NCBI GenBank assembly: GCA_019243635.1
Contig: JAFAUB010000008.1
Span: forward strand, 103,262-167,261
Direction: 5' to 3'
Length of the DNA: 64,000 nucleotides
From: Pseudonocardiales bacterium
GTDB taxonomy: Bacteria > Actinomycetota > Actinomycetes > Mycobacteriales > Pseudonocardiaceae
Numbering within the stretch: position 1 is the first letter of the stretch; every line of letters begins with the position of its first letter. This document shows, in pieces, positions 9,261 through 18,026 of this stretch. Position numbers and translations under genes: made by a program. The notes beneath the pieces were generated by a model. The model saw nothing but the letters and a program-made list of their open reading frames with translations, was not told the origin of the DNA and did not search any database.

Positions 9261-10271
9261 TCAGCCGGGCACGATCGCGGTGCGGGCCCCCGGTGGGGCA
9301 CCGGAGGTGACCACCGTGGTCGTCGCGGCGGCGACGCGCCGGATGATGTCGTCGACCGTGGTCCGCGGCGAGAAGCCGACCAGCTCACCCGCGAGGGTGT
9401 TGTCCGGGACGCGGCGGCGCATGTCCTCGAAGCCCGCCCCGTAGGCCTGCCCGTAAGGCACCAGGACGATCTCGCTGGGGCTGTTGAGCACCTCGACGGT
9501 CCGCCGGGCCAGCGCACCGATGGAGATCTCGGTGGCCCCACCCAGGTTCACCGCCCGACCCAGCGCCGCCGGGTGCTCGGCGAGCGCGGTGATGGCCGGC
9601 ACGATGTCGGCGACGTAGGAGAAGCAGCGGGTCTGGGTGCCGTCACCGAACACCGTGAGCGGCTCACCGCGCAGCGCCTGCCCGACCAGGGTGGGCACGA
9701 CCATGCCGTAGCGCCCGGTCTGGCGGGGGCCCACGGTGTTGAACAACCGCACGATGGCCACTTGCAAGTCCCGCTCGCGCCAGTAGGCGTGCGCGAACGC
9801 CTCGTCGATGCCCTTGGCCGCGGCGTAGGTCCAGCGCGAGACCAGCGGTGAGCCCAGGATGCGGTCGGCGTCCTCGGACAGCCGGTCGGCGGTGTTCTTG
9901 CCATAGATCTCACTGGTGGAGGCGAGCAGCACCCGGGCCCCGGCTCCCAGCGCGGCATCGAGCACGTTCTCGGTGCCGTGAAGGTTCACCCGCAGGCTCT
10001 GCAGCGGCTCCTCGATGATCACACGCACACCGACTGCGGCGGCCAGGTGGAAGACCCGGTCGCACCCGGCGACGGTGTCCACGACCAGGGCACGGTCGAG
10101 CACGGAACCGTGCAAGAAAGACAACCGCGGATGCCGGTCAACAGCCTGCAGATTGTCCAGCGTGCCGGTCGACAGATCGTCGAGGACAACCACATCGTCG
10201 CCCGCAGCCAACAGATACTCCACCAGATGGCTGCCGATGAACCCGGCGCCTCCGGTCACCACACTACGCAT
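9261..10271 (-). CDS. NAD-dependent nucleotide-sugar epimerase/decarboxylase
   Basis: 336 residues, extended SDR fold. It has TGGAGFIGSHL for NAD binding, ASTSEIYG with the catalytic Ser/Thr, YAAAK as the Tyr-Lys pair, and FNTVGPRQ with GDGTQTRCFSYV as in UDP-glucuronate decarboxylase and UDP-glucose 4-epimerase. With a divergent nucleotide-sugar dehydrogenase nearby, a UDP-glucuronate decarboxylase (UDP-xylose synthase) or a C4-epimerase role are both possible. The ATG at 10271 has CAGGAGAG upstream; the longer open frame to 10481 is not supported. First gene of the leftward polysaccharide operon. Confidence 0.87.
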   Translation of the reverse strand: MRSVVTGGAGFIGSHLVEYLLAAGDDVVVLDDLSTGTLDNLQAVDRHPRLSFLHGSVLDRALVVDTVAGCDRVFHLAAAVGVRVIIEEPLQSLRVNLHGTENVLDAALGAGARVLLASTSEIYGKNTADRLSEDADRILGSPLVSRWTYAAAKGIDEAFAHAYWRERDLQVAIVRLFNTVGPRQTGRYGMVVPTLVGQALRGEPLTVFGDGTQTRCFSYVADIVPAITALAEHPAALGRAVNLGGATEISIGALARRTVEVLNSPSEIVLVPYGQAYGAGFEDMRRRVPDNTLAGELVGFSPRTTVDDIIRRVAAATTTVVTSGAPPGARTAIVPG

Positions 10272-10992
10272 CCGAAAACTCTCCTGTCGTGTCCGGAACC
10301 AGAACGCGGGCCGCGAACCATGACAACGCATCGTCGCCATTAATCCGCTACCTTCAAGCATGACTTTCCCTACCGTTCGACCACTGTCGACCACATCTGG
10401 GGTCGAGTCGACGGTCGGACTCGAGGCCTCGGCTCCGGTCCGGTCCACTCCATTTTCGTCCGTTACCGGAAGAGTCGTCATCCACCGGGATGGTGTTACC
10501 GAAAAACCGACGACATCCTCCGAACCCCACCCGACCAGACCAGTGACTCCGTGGGTTTTAAGCTCTCCTTCACCTGTGCCTGCCGATTTAAGCTCTCCTT
10601 CAGCTTGAGGTTAATATGCAGCTCAAGACGGTTGCAGGTAGATCAACTGGCATCGATGCAACCGGGTGAGAGTCTGCCGCCGCCAGCCGTCCGGTTATCC
10701 CTGAAGGGAAGCTGAAAAACTTGCCGACATCTCCGGAGCCAAGTGGCTCGACTAGTCCACCCATCTGGTTCACGTCACCTCGTGAGCGCGCTCAGTCGCG
10801 GGCGGTAATACGTTGACTGATCGTTTCATGAACCGGCTGAGCCCCTCTGGAACGTCGTGGAGCGTTGTGGCATCCTTGCCCGGGGCGAGCCGCTCCTCCC
10901 GGGGAGTGCTCGAATTCGCTCCACACCAACACTAAGCGCGAATGCGTCCGCTTGATTACCTCAACGGCGCGAACAACCCTCTAGGAGTTCTC
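10272..10992. promoter_or_regulatory. Divergent control region of the polysaccharide locus
   Basis: About 720 bp without a credible gene, between the leftward epimerase operon and the rightward dehydrogenase-glmS-deacetylase operon. It has noticeably lower GC patches (for example around 10600-10660) and must hold promoters for both directions. The clearest motif is a duplicated 16-bp sequence (listed separately). The rightward gene has a good AGGAG site at 10984-10988. Confidence 0.6.
10557..10602. repeat. 16-bp direct repeat, 30-bp period
   Basis: TTTAAGCTCTCCTTCA occurs at 10557-10572 and again exactly at 10587-10602, giving a 30-bp period or about three helical turns. The position in a divergent promoter region suggests paired binding sites for a regulator, possibly the nearby orphan OmpR-type protein. 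The binding protein is inferred, not seen. Confidence 0.55.
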
Positions 10993-12324
10993 ATGACAGC
11001 CCCACTGTCCGCGCCGGCGCGCTCCGGGTCAACCTTTATGCCGTCGTCGGCTGAACCGGTTTTCCGGTATGACGTCGGCATCGTCGGGCTCGGCTACGTC
11101 GGGCTGCCCACCGCGCTCGCGTTTCATGCGGCGGGGCGCAGCGTGCTGGGCTTCGATGTCAGTGAGGGCCGGCTCGAGGACATCCGCGCCGGTCGTGTCG
11201 ATCTCCTGGAGTCCGACCGCGATCGGCTGAAGGCCGCTCTCGACGCGTCGGCGGAGACGTACGAGCTGAGCAGCGACCTTGGTCGGCTGGCTGAGACCCG
11301 GGTGGTCATCGTGTGTGTACCCACCCCGGTGGACGAGTACCTGGTGCCCGACCTGACGATCCTGGAACAGGCCTGCGCGGCCGTCGTCGCGCAGGCCGTC
11401 CGGGGCCAGGTTCTGGTCCTGACCTCGACGACGTATGTCGGCACCACCGCCGAGCTGCTCGTCGGCCCCCTCGCCGCCCGCGGGCTGCGGGCTGGGGTCG
11501 ACATCGCGGTCGCGTTCAGCCCCGAGCGCATCAACCCCGGTGATGACACTCACGCCCACGAGATCGTGCCGCGCGTCGTGGGCGGGGCGACGCCGGACTG
11601 CACGGACAAGGCCGCCTGTGCCCTTTCCGGCTACGCGCTTCAGGTACATCCGATGTCCTCTAGCGGTGCCGCCGAGATGACCAAGCTGGTGGAGAACACC
11701 TTCCGGGCGGTCAACATCGCACTGGCCAACGAACTCGCCGAGATCGCCGGCGTCCTGGACCTGGACGTCATGGAGGTCATCAACGCGGCCGCGACCAAGC
11801 CGTATGGCTTCATGCCCTTTTTCCCCGGGCCCGGCGTCGGTGGGCACTGCATCCCGTGCGACCCGCACTACCTGCTCTGGCAGCTGCGCAAACGGCGACT
11901 GAGCACCCCGGTGATCGAGCAGGCCATGAACGGCATCGCCGGGCGCCCCCGGCGGGTCGTCGAGCGCTGCGCCGAGGTGCTCGCCGCAGCCGGCCGCCGC
12001 GTCGCCGGTGCCCGGGTGCTGGTCGTGGGTGTCGCGTACAAGCCCGACGTCGCCGACGTCCGGGAGTCCCCGGCGGTGGAGATCCTCGCCCAGCTGGCGG
12101 CGCAGGGCGCGCACGTCGGCTACCACGACCCGCTCGTCGCGCACCTGATCCTGCCTCCGGGCGCCCGGCTCACTCACCTCGCGGACCCGATGGCGTTCGG
12201 CGCGGACCTCGTCGTGGTGCACACGGCCCACGCCTGCCTGGACCTGGACTGGCTGGCCGCGGCGCCGGCGGTGCTCGACACGACCTACCGGATGACCGGC
12301 CTGCCGCGCCGCGTCGTCGTCTAG
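10993..12324 (+). CDS. Nucleotide-sugar dehydrogenase (UDP-glucose/UDP-HexNAc type)
   Basis: 443 residues. The Rossmann motif is VGLGYVGLPTA near residue 32, the central domain carries EMTKLVENTFRAVNIA, and the catalytic cysteine (about Cys286) lies in GVGGHCIPCDP. A C-terminal UDP-binding domain has GVAYKPDVADVRESPA. The GVGGHCIPxDP pattern favours the WbpO/TviB/WecC group acting on UDP-N-acetylhexosamines, though UDP-glucose is not excluded. The ATG at 10993 is preceded by AGGAG. glmS follows after 9 bp, so uronic and amino-sugar precursors appear to be supplied together. Confidence 0.88.
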   Translation: MTAPLSAPARSGSTFMPSSAEPVFRYDVGIVGLGYVGLPTALAFHAAGRSVLGFDVSEGRLEDIRAGRVDLLESDRDRLKAALDASAETYELSSDLGRLAETRVVIVCVPTPVDEYLVPDLTILEQACAAVVAQAVRGQVLVLTSTTYVGTTAELLVGPLAARGLRAGVDIAVAFSPERINPGDDTHAHEIVPRVVGGATPDCTDKAACALSGYALQVHPMSSSGAAEMTKLVENTFRAVNIALANELAEIAGVLDLDVMEVINAAATKPYGFMPFFPGPGVGGHCIPCDPHYLLWQLRKRRLSTPVIEQAMNGIAGRPRRVVERCAEVLAAAGRRVAGARVLVVGVAYKPDVADVRESPAVEILAQLAAQGAHVGYHDPLVAHLILPPGARLTHLADPMAFGADLVVVHTAHACLDLDWLAAAPAVLDTTYRMTGLPRRVVV

Positions 12325-12333
12325 GCGGGCGGC

Positions 12334-14136
12334 ATGTGCGGCATCATCGCCTGCCGGACGCCGGTACCGGCGCTGGAGTTCCTCCTCCCCGGCCTGCGCA
12401 GGCTGGAGTACCGGGGATACGACTCCGCGGGGGTCGCGGTGCACACCACGACCGGTGCGATCGCCCGGCTGCGCGCGGTCGGGCGGATCGAGACGCTCCA
12501 GAAGCGGCTGCCCGGCTGGGCCGGCCCGGACCTCGACGGCGTGGGCATCGGGCACACCCGCTGGGCCACCCACGGCGCGGTCACCGAGCAGAACGCGCAC
12601 CCGCACAACGACTGCTCCGGGCGGATCAGCCTGGTGCACAACGGGATCATCGACAACGCCGGGGAGCTGCGTGCCGAGCTCGCCGCAGCCGGCCACGTCT
12701 TCGAGTCCGTGGTGGACAGCGAGGTCATCGCCCACCTCGTGGAGGACCGGTTCGACGAACTCGGTGACCTCCGCGCCGCGGTGCGCGCCGCGCTGACCCG
12801 GCTGCGTGGCTCGTGGGCACTGGCCGTTCTTCAGGGCACGACCGGACGGCTGGTGGTCGCCGCCCACCGGTCCCCACTCGTGGTGGCTCGCGGCGAGCAC
12901 GGCGACTTCGCGGCCAGCGACCCCGCCGCGATCACCGAGTGGGTCGAACACCTGCGGGTGCTCCGCGACGGCGACGTGGTCGAGCTCGCTGACGAGCACC
13001 GCTGGAGCGGCCTGGAGGCGCCGCTCGCGGCCCCACCCGCCGTGCCGTGCACCTGGAGTGCGGAGACCGTGCAGCTCGGTGACTACCGCGACTTCATGGC
13101 CAAGGAGATCGACCAACAGCCCCAGGTGGCCGCCCGAATACTCGACGAGCTCGGTCCGGGCATCGTCGACGGCGCGGTGTGGACCGGCCTTGGCCTGCCA
13201 CCACTGCGCCGGATACACATGCTCGCCTGCGGCACCTCGCTGCACGCCGGGCAGGTCATCGCAGGGCTGCTGCGCCGCGTCGGCGGGATCCCGGTCACGC
13301 TGTCGGTGGCCAGCGAGGTCGACGAGGAGATCCTCGAGGCCGACACCCTGACCGTCGCGATCAGCCAGTCCGGCGAGACCGCCGACGTACTCCGCGCCGT
13401 GGAGGGATCCTCCGCGGCGTCCGGCTCGCCGCTGCTGGCGCTGACCAACAACCCGCACTCCACGCTGGCCCGCCGCGCCGACGCCGTCCTCAGCTGCAGT
13501 GCAGGGCCGGAGATCGCCGTCGCGGCGACCAAGACCTTCCTCAGCCAGGTGCTGACCGGGGTCGGTGTCGCGCTGTCGGGCCTCGTCGCCTGCGGACGAC
13601 TCGACACCACCCGAGCCCGGGCGCTGGTCACCGAGCTCGACGCCCTACCCGACCGGCTCGCCACCGCAGCCCTCACCGCCAACCAGTTGCTGCCCACCCT
13701 GGCCGCCGAGCTGACCCAGGCCTCCGGCTTCCTGTTCCTGGCCCGCGGCACCGGGCTGCCCTACGCCGCCGAGGGCGCACTCAAGCTCAAAGAGCTGACC
13801 TACCGCTGGGCCCAGAGCTACCCGGCCGGTGAGCTCAAACACGGCCCGCTGGCCTTGGTCGAGGCCGGCACCCCGGTCATCGTGATCGACGACGGCGACC
13901 CCCGCATGCCCGGCAACCTCGCCGCAGTCCAGGCCCGCGGCGCCCGGATGATCAGTATCGGCGGCCCGGGCTGCGCCGTGCCGGTGATCCTGCCCCGGGC
14001 GACCGCCGGGCCGCCACCATGGGGGCCCCTGGAGACAGTAGTCCCGCTGCAGGTGCTGGCCCGCACGCTGGCCCTCGCGCTGGGTCGTGACATCGACAAA
14101 CCGCGCAACCTCGCCAAGTCCGTGACCGTCGAGTAG
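12334..14136 (+). CDS. glmS: Glucosamine-6-phosphate synthase (isomerizing)
   Basis: 600 residues. It starts MCGIIAC, so Cys2 is the N-terminal nucleophile after Met removal. The GATase II domain shows YRGYDSAG and HTRWATHGAVTEQNAHPH, two SIS domains follow (LACGTSLHAG, AISQSGETADV), and it ends DKPRNLAKSVTVE. It converts fructose-6-phosphate and glutamine into glucosamine-6-phosphate, the first step to UDP-GlcNAc. A position between a nucleotide-sugar dehydrogenase and a NodB deacetylase suggests a locus-dedicated copy beside a presumed housekeeping glmS elsewhere; that second copy is not in this window. Confidence 0.95.
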   Translation: MCGIIACRTPVPALEFLLPGLRRLEYRGYDSAGVAVHTTTGAIARLRAVGRIETLQKRLPGWAGPDLDGVGIGHTRWATHGAVTEQNAHPHNDCSGRISLVHNGIIDNAGELRAELAAAGHVFESVVDSEVIAHLVEDRFDELGDLRAAVRAALTRLRGSWALAVLQGTTGRLVVAAHRSPLVVARGEHGDFAASDPAAITEWVEHLRVLRDGDVVELADEHRWSGLEAPLAAPPAVPCTWSAETVQLGDYRDFMAKEIDQQPQVAARILDELGPGIVDGAVWTGLGLPPLRRIHMLACGTSLHAGQVIAGLLRRVGGIPVTLSVASEVDEEILEADTLTVAISQSGETADVLRAVEGSSAASGSPLLALTNNPHSTLARRADAVLSCSAGPEIAVAATKTFLSQVLTGVGVALSGLVACGRLDTTRARALVTELDALPDRLATAALTANQLLPTLAAELTQASGFLFLARGTGLPYAAEGALKLKELTYRWAQSYPAGELKHGPLALVEAGTPVIVIDDGDPRMPGNLAAVQARGARMISIGGPGCAVPVILPRATAGPPPWGPLETVVPLQVLARTLALALGRDIDKPRNLAKSVTVE

Positions 14137-14201
14137 CACCGACCCCCCGAAGCCCACCCGGGCCACAACCGACGACCCGGTCCTGTCATAAGGAGTCACA
14201 C

Positions 14202-15845
14202 ATGTCCATCCCAGCGCCTCCGCGCCCGTCACGGGCCGGGGGGCTGCCAGCACACCGACGGATCATTCTCGGTGCACTCGCGATGATGATGATCACCGCA
14301 GTCGGGGTGATCGGACCGACCAGCGCCGCGGCTGCGGCGCCGCTCACCAGGGTCAGCTTGACCTTCGACGACTCCAACGCCGACGAGTTGACCGCCGAAC
14401 AGACACTGGACACCAACGGGCTGCACGGGACCTTCTACACCATCTCGAGCTACATCAACGCACCCGACCACTTCACCCTGGCCAACCTGAACACCATCGC
14501 CGCGGATGGCAACGAGATCGCCGGGCACACCGTGACCCACCCCGACCTCACGACGCTCTCCACGGACGAGGCCACCCGGCAGATCTGCAACGATCGGGTC
14601 AACCTCACCAACTGGGGCTTTCAGGTCACCGACTTCGCCTACCCCTTCGCCGCAGCCACCGCCGCGACCGAAGCAATCGCGAAGGGCTGTGGCTACAACA
14701 GCGCCCGCGGGCTGGGTGATATCAAAACCCAGATCGGCTGCGGCGGATGCGCCTTCGCCGAGACCACCCCACCGGCCGATCCCTACTACACCAAGGCCCC
14801 CGACGAGGTCGACAGCACCTGGACACTGACCGACCTGCAAAACGTCGTCACCAACGCCGAGACCCATGGCGGCGGCTGGGTCCAGCTGACCTTCCACCAC
14901 ATCTGCGCCGGCTGCAACCCACTCTCGATCACACCCGACCTGTTCAACCAGTTCGTCGCCTGGCTCGCCCCCCGCGCGGTGACGAACAACACCGTCGTGC
15001 AGACCGTGCAGCAGGTCATCGGCGGCCCCCTCCAGCCCGCCGTCGCCGGCCCCGCCGTGCCCCCGGCCGCCCCGGGCGTCAACGGCGCCCAGAACCCCTC
15101 GCTGGAGACCGCCGGCACCACCGCCCTGCCGCAGTGCTGGATGGCCGGCGGCTACGGCGCCAACACACCCACCTTCACCACCACGACCAACCCGGCCGCC
15201 GCGCACACCGGCGCCAAGGCCGAGCAACTCGGGGTGAGCGGATACTCCTCTGGCGACGCGAAACTCCTGCCCACCCTCGACCTCGGAGCGTGCGCGCCCA
15301 GCGTCACCACCGGCCACACCTACTCGCTGCGGGCCTGGTACACGTCCACCGCGGTCACCCAGTTCGTCGTGTACTACCGCACCAGTCTCGGAAGCTGGGC
15401 CTACTGGACATCCAGCCCCTGGTTCGCCTCAGCCCCGGCCTGGACCCAGGCGGTCTGGACCACTCCCGCGATCCCGGCCGGCGCCACCGGCCTGAGCTTC
15501 GGACTCAACCTGTTCGGCAACGCCACGCTGAACACCGACGACTACAGCCTCTACGACACCATGGGCGCACCCGCGACCGCCGCGACCCGCGCACCTGCGG
15601 GTGCCTCGGCCGGCCGGCTCGCGCCGATCGTGCCCGCGCCGCCGGGGGCCTCGGTCAAGGTCACCACCCAGTCGCCGCTCTACGCGCCACCCGACAACGA
15701 CGAACCCGTCGGCCCCGCCGCCCACAAGGCCCGCGCCGACCGGCACGCGCCCTCACCACCACGCAAGATCCACCTGGTGCCAGGACCGAACCTCCTCAAA
15801 CCCGGAGTGCCCTTCGTGCTTGAAGAGGGAGCGATGACCGGCTGA
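14202..15845 (+). CDS. Secreted NodB-type polysaccharide deacetylase with C-terminal beta domain
   Basis: 547 residues with a Tat/Sec-like signal (hydrophobic residues about 23-45). The NodB domain has SLTFDDSNAD (metal and base aspartates), the metal-binding HTVTHPDL, and DFAYPFAA; TFHHICAGC lies near its end. After residue 290 a Pro/Ala linker leads to a carbohydrate-binding-like beta domain (about 300-455) and a basic low-complexity tail. It is expected to remove N-acetyl groups from a GlcNAc polymer or peptidoglycan outside the cell. Third gene of the rightward operon, with an AAGGAG site upstream of the ATG. Confidence 0.87.
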   Translation: MSIPAPPRPSRAGGLPAHRRIILGALAMMMITAVGVIGPTSAAAAAPLTRVSLTFDDSNADELTAEQTLDTNGLHGTFYTISSYINAPDHFTLANLNTIAADGNEIAGHTVTHPDLTTLSTDEATRQICNDRVNLTNWGFQVTDFAYPFAAATAATEAIAKGCGYNSARGLGDIKTQIGCGGCAFAETTPPADPYYTKAPDEVDSTWTLTDLQNVVTNAETHGGGWVQLTFHHICAGCNPLSITPDLFNQFVAWLAPRAVTNNTVVQTVQQVIGGPLQPAVAGPAVPPAAPGVNGAQNPSLETAGTTALPQCWMAGGYGANTPTFTTTTNPAAAHTGAKAEQLGVSGYSSGDAKLLPTLDLGACAPSVTTGHTYSLRAWYTSTAVTQFVVYYRTSLGSWAYWTSSPWFASAPAWTQAVWTTPAIPAGATGLSFGLNLFGNATLNTDDYSLYDTMGAPATAATRAPAGASAGRLAPIVPAPPGASVKVTTQSPLYAPPDNDEPVGPAAHKARADRHAPSPPRKIHLVPGPNLLKPGVPFVLEEGAMTG

Positions 15846-15968
15846 CCCGAGCCGGCAGCCGGGCACCGTGACCCGGCTGCCGGCCCCGGCGCGCACTGTC
15901 GCAGGAGCGCGCCATCGCCGCCACCATCGCCCAGCGCATCACCACGGTCGTCGCCGCCCACGGCTCGT

Positions 15969-17006
15969 TTACTCCCCGAACCTCGCACCCAGGGCCGGCA
16001 CCATCTCGCTGGTGACCACGCCGTGCTCGGCAGTGAGCTCGTCGACGATGTCGAAGGAGGTCGCGATCCGGTCGGTGGTGTCGATGATGATCGTCACCAC
16101 CGGGACGCGGCGGCCCAGTTGCAGGAGGCGGTCGCCGTGCGGGGCGGTCTCGCCGTGGAACCCCCACATTCCGCGCAGGACGGTCGCGCCCCGGGCGCCG
16201 GAGGAGCGCAGCCGCCGCACCAGTGCCCGGTGCACCGGCTGCCCGTCATGCAACGCCCGTTCCGAGGTGTAGACCATGAGCTTCTGCCACATCGCCGTGC
16301 CGAGCTCGTCGGTGGTCGGCGGAGCGTGCGGGCGCTCGACGAGCTCGCCGTCGCGCTTGCACACCCGGACCTGTTCGAGTGTGATCAACGGCTGGCGCAG
16401 CAGGCCGCCGAGCTCGGGAACGATCCGGCCGATCCGCTCACCCGAGCCGACCGCGATGATCATCATGGGCACTTCGGCGTTGCGTCCGAGGAACCGAGCA
16501 CGCCTGCGCCGGCCGTGGGCCGTCCCGTCGACGCCCAGCAGCGCGGTGGCGCCGGCGATGCCGCGGCGATGCAGCAGCTCGCACACCGCGGCGAAGGCCG
16601 GCACCCGGTACACCCGCTCCTGCCGGCCGACATAGACGGTCAGCTTGACCGCTCCCATCAGCTCATCGGGCAGGCGCAGGGGACCGAGGTCACCACGCAG
16701 CATGCGGGCACTCTCCAGCGTCACCAGCCCGCGGTGCTCGACCGCGGGAAGGTCCTCGAGCAGCGCCTCGATCCTGGGCCGGGTGTCCACCGCGACCGAG
16801 ACGACCGGCAGGTCCTCGGACAAGGTGAGCAGCCGGTCGGTCCGCAGGTGATGCTTGAGCCCGAACCCCTCCGCGCCGCGGAGCAGGATGCTGGTGGTGA
16901 TCTCCCGCCGCCCGAACAGGTCCAGCTGAGCGTCGGCGAGGAAAGTCCGGCCGCTGCGGTGCCGCTCACCGGAATACGTGGTCAGCTTCAGGCAGTCCGC
17001 GATCAC
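15969..17006 (-). CDS. Triple DUF190-domain protein
   Basis: 345 residues made of three tandem DUF190 units (about 1-110, 115-225, 235-340). Each has a KLTVYxxxR-like opening, an RGxxGAxxLLR element and a VVSVxVD-type strand. DUF190 proteins have a PII-like ferredoxin fold and are commonly encoded with FluC/CrcB genes; their function is not established. The GTG start overlaps the stop of the upstream fluC by 4 bp, so all three genes are translationally coupled. Three fused units in one chain is longer than the usual single domain. Confidence 0.85.
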   Translation of the reverse strand: MIADCLKLTTYSGERHRSGRTFLADAQLDLFGRREITTSILLRGAEGFGLKHHLRTDRLLTLSEDLPVVSVAVDTRPRIEALLEDLPAVEHRGLVTLESARMLRGDLGPLRLPDELMGAVKLTVYVGRQERVYRVPAFAAVCELLHRRGIAGATALLGVDGTAHGRRRRARFLGRNAEVPMMIIAVGSGERIGRIVPELGGLLRQPLITLEQVRVCKRDGELVERPHAPPTTDELGTAMWQKLMVYTSERALHDGQPVHRALVRRLRSSGARGATVLRGMWGFHGETAPHGDRLLQLGRRVPVVTIIIDTTDRIATSFDIVDELTAEHGVVTSEMVPALGARFGE

Positions 17007-17368
17007 AGATGGCTCCCGACCAGCCGGCCCAGCGCCGCCGCGGCGACGCCGGCGAACAGGCTCACCACCACGTTGGCCGCCAGGTTCCGCATCTGGCGAT
17101 CCTCACCGAGGCGCTGGGTCTCGAACATCCAGGTGGAGAAGGTGGTGTACGAGCCCACCGCGGCGGTGCCGGCCAGCAGCGCCTCATCACGGCCGGGCGC
17201 CAGGCCGGTGATCAGGCCGAGCAGGACCGCGCCGGAGAGGTTGACCACCAACGTGCCGTACGGGAAGGCGCTCCCCGTTCGGGAGGCGATCACGCCGTCG
17301 ACGGCGAAGCGGAGCACCGAGCCCGCGCCGCCGATCAGCACCACCCCGACCCACAGCACCACGGTCAT
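17003..17368 (-). CDS. crcB: Fluoride channel subunit FluC/CrcB (second of pair)
   Basis: 121 residues with four predicted membrane helices. The family motifs are [19 protein letters not shown] and [11 protein letters not shown], including the TTFST break that lines the fluoride path. FluC proteins dimerise in antiparallel fashion; two adjacent different genes usually mean a heterodimer of oppositely oriented subunits. The ATG overlaps the stop of the other copy (ATGA), and the stop overlaps the DUF190 start. Confidence 0.92.
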   Translation of the reverse strand: MTVVLWVGVVLIGGAGSVLRFAVDGVIASRTGSAFPYGTLVVNLSGAVLLGLITGLAPGRDEALLAGTAAVGSYTTFSTWMFETQRLGEDRQMRNLAANVVVSLFAGVAAAALGRLVGSHL

Positions 17369-17766
17369 GCCCGGATCCGTACCCGTCGCACCATGGCGGT
17401 CGCGAGGTGGACCGCGCCGTAGCCGCCGACGACGCTCGCCGACGTGTAACCGGCGGCAAGCCCGAAGTGCCGCGCGTCGATCATCATGAGCAGCTCGACC
17501 TGCATCGTCGAGAACGTGGTGAGCCCACCGCACAGACCAGTGCCCAGCAGCGGCCGCCGGTAGCTGGACAGCGGCAACCGCTCCTGCAGGCGGGTGACGA
17601 AGTAGCCCAGCAGGAAGGCGCCACCAAGGTTCACCGCGAAGGTCACCCACGGCCAGCTCCCCGCCGCTGCGGGGTACACCTCCGCCAGAAGCCCACGACA
17701 CAGCGCCCCGATCGCGCCAACGGTGAAGACCGCCGCCAGCTCCCGGCGGTCCGGTAGGGGCATCAT
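17365..17766 (-). CDS. crcB: Fluoride channel subunit FluC/CrcB (first of pair)
   Basis: 133 residues, four membrane helices. Motifs are [21 protein letters not shown] and [12 protein letters not shown]. It is the promoter-proximal member of the fluC-fluC-DUF190 operon. The two adjacent ATG codons at 17766 and 17763 are the only reasonable starts; the upstream in-frame extension is low-complexity. No fluoride-riboswitch-like fold was recognised in the 260-bp leader, so the regulation is unknown. Confidence 0.92.
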   Translation of the reverse strand: MMPLPDRRELAAVFTVGAIGALCRGLLAEVYPAAAGSWPWVTFAVNLGGAFLLGYFVTRLQERLPLSSYRRPLLGTGLCGGLTTFSTMQVELLMMIDARHFGLAAGYTSASVVGGYGAVHLATAMVRRVRIRA

Positions 17767-17929
17767 CGTCGGATTTAAACACGGGTGGTTCGCGGTCGAC
17801 CGGGCGACGGGTGCTTCACGGTCGCCCGGGGCGCTTGTCCCGGCCCCGGGCGACCTCACCCCCTCGGGACCCCCACACAGTCGACGCCTATCGAGTGTCG
17901 CTCATAACACCAGGCGTGACCACCCATAA

Positions 17930-17949
17930 AACATACCAGTGGGTATGTT
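17930..17949. promoter_or_regulatory. 8-4-8 palindrome, candidate ARE-type operator
   Basis: AACATACC-AGTG-GGTATGTT is a perfect dyad 77 bp upstream of the TetR/ScbR-like gene and about 160 bp upstream of fluC. Its half-sites ACATACC/GGTATGT resemble the autoregulatory elements bound by gamma-butyrolactone receptors, the family that the adjacent regulator resembles. Autoregulation is inferred. Confidence 0.55.
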
Positions 17950-18026
17950 AGCACCGCCACTGAAAATCCACCACCCGTAAACTGGTTACAGCTCAACAGG
18001 CCCAGCACGGGTAGCTTCGAGGAGTC

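Noticed and set aside
11029..13458. An 809-residue minus-strand open frame
   Set aside because: It is antisense to the well-supported nucleotide-sugar dehydrogenase and glmS genes; its His/Gln/Arg-rich composition is typical of shadow frames in GC-rich DNA.
14229..15317. 362-residue minus-strand Gly/Val-rich frame
   Set aside because: It is antisense to the secreted deacetylase with NodB motifs and has only low-complexity sequence.
17767..18026. Fluoride riboswitch in the fluC leader
   Set aside because: No recognisable crcB-motif pseudoknot pattern on the minus strand; the only clear structure is the dyad assigned to the TetR gene.
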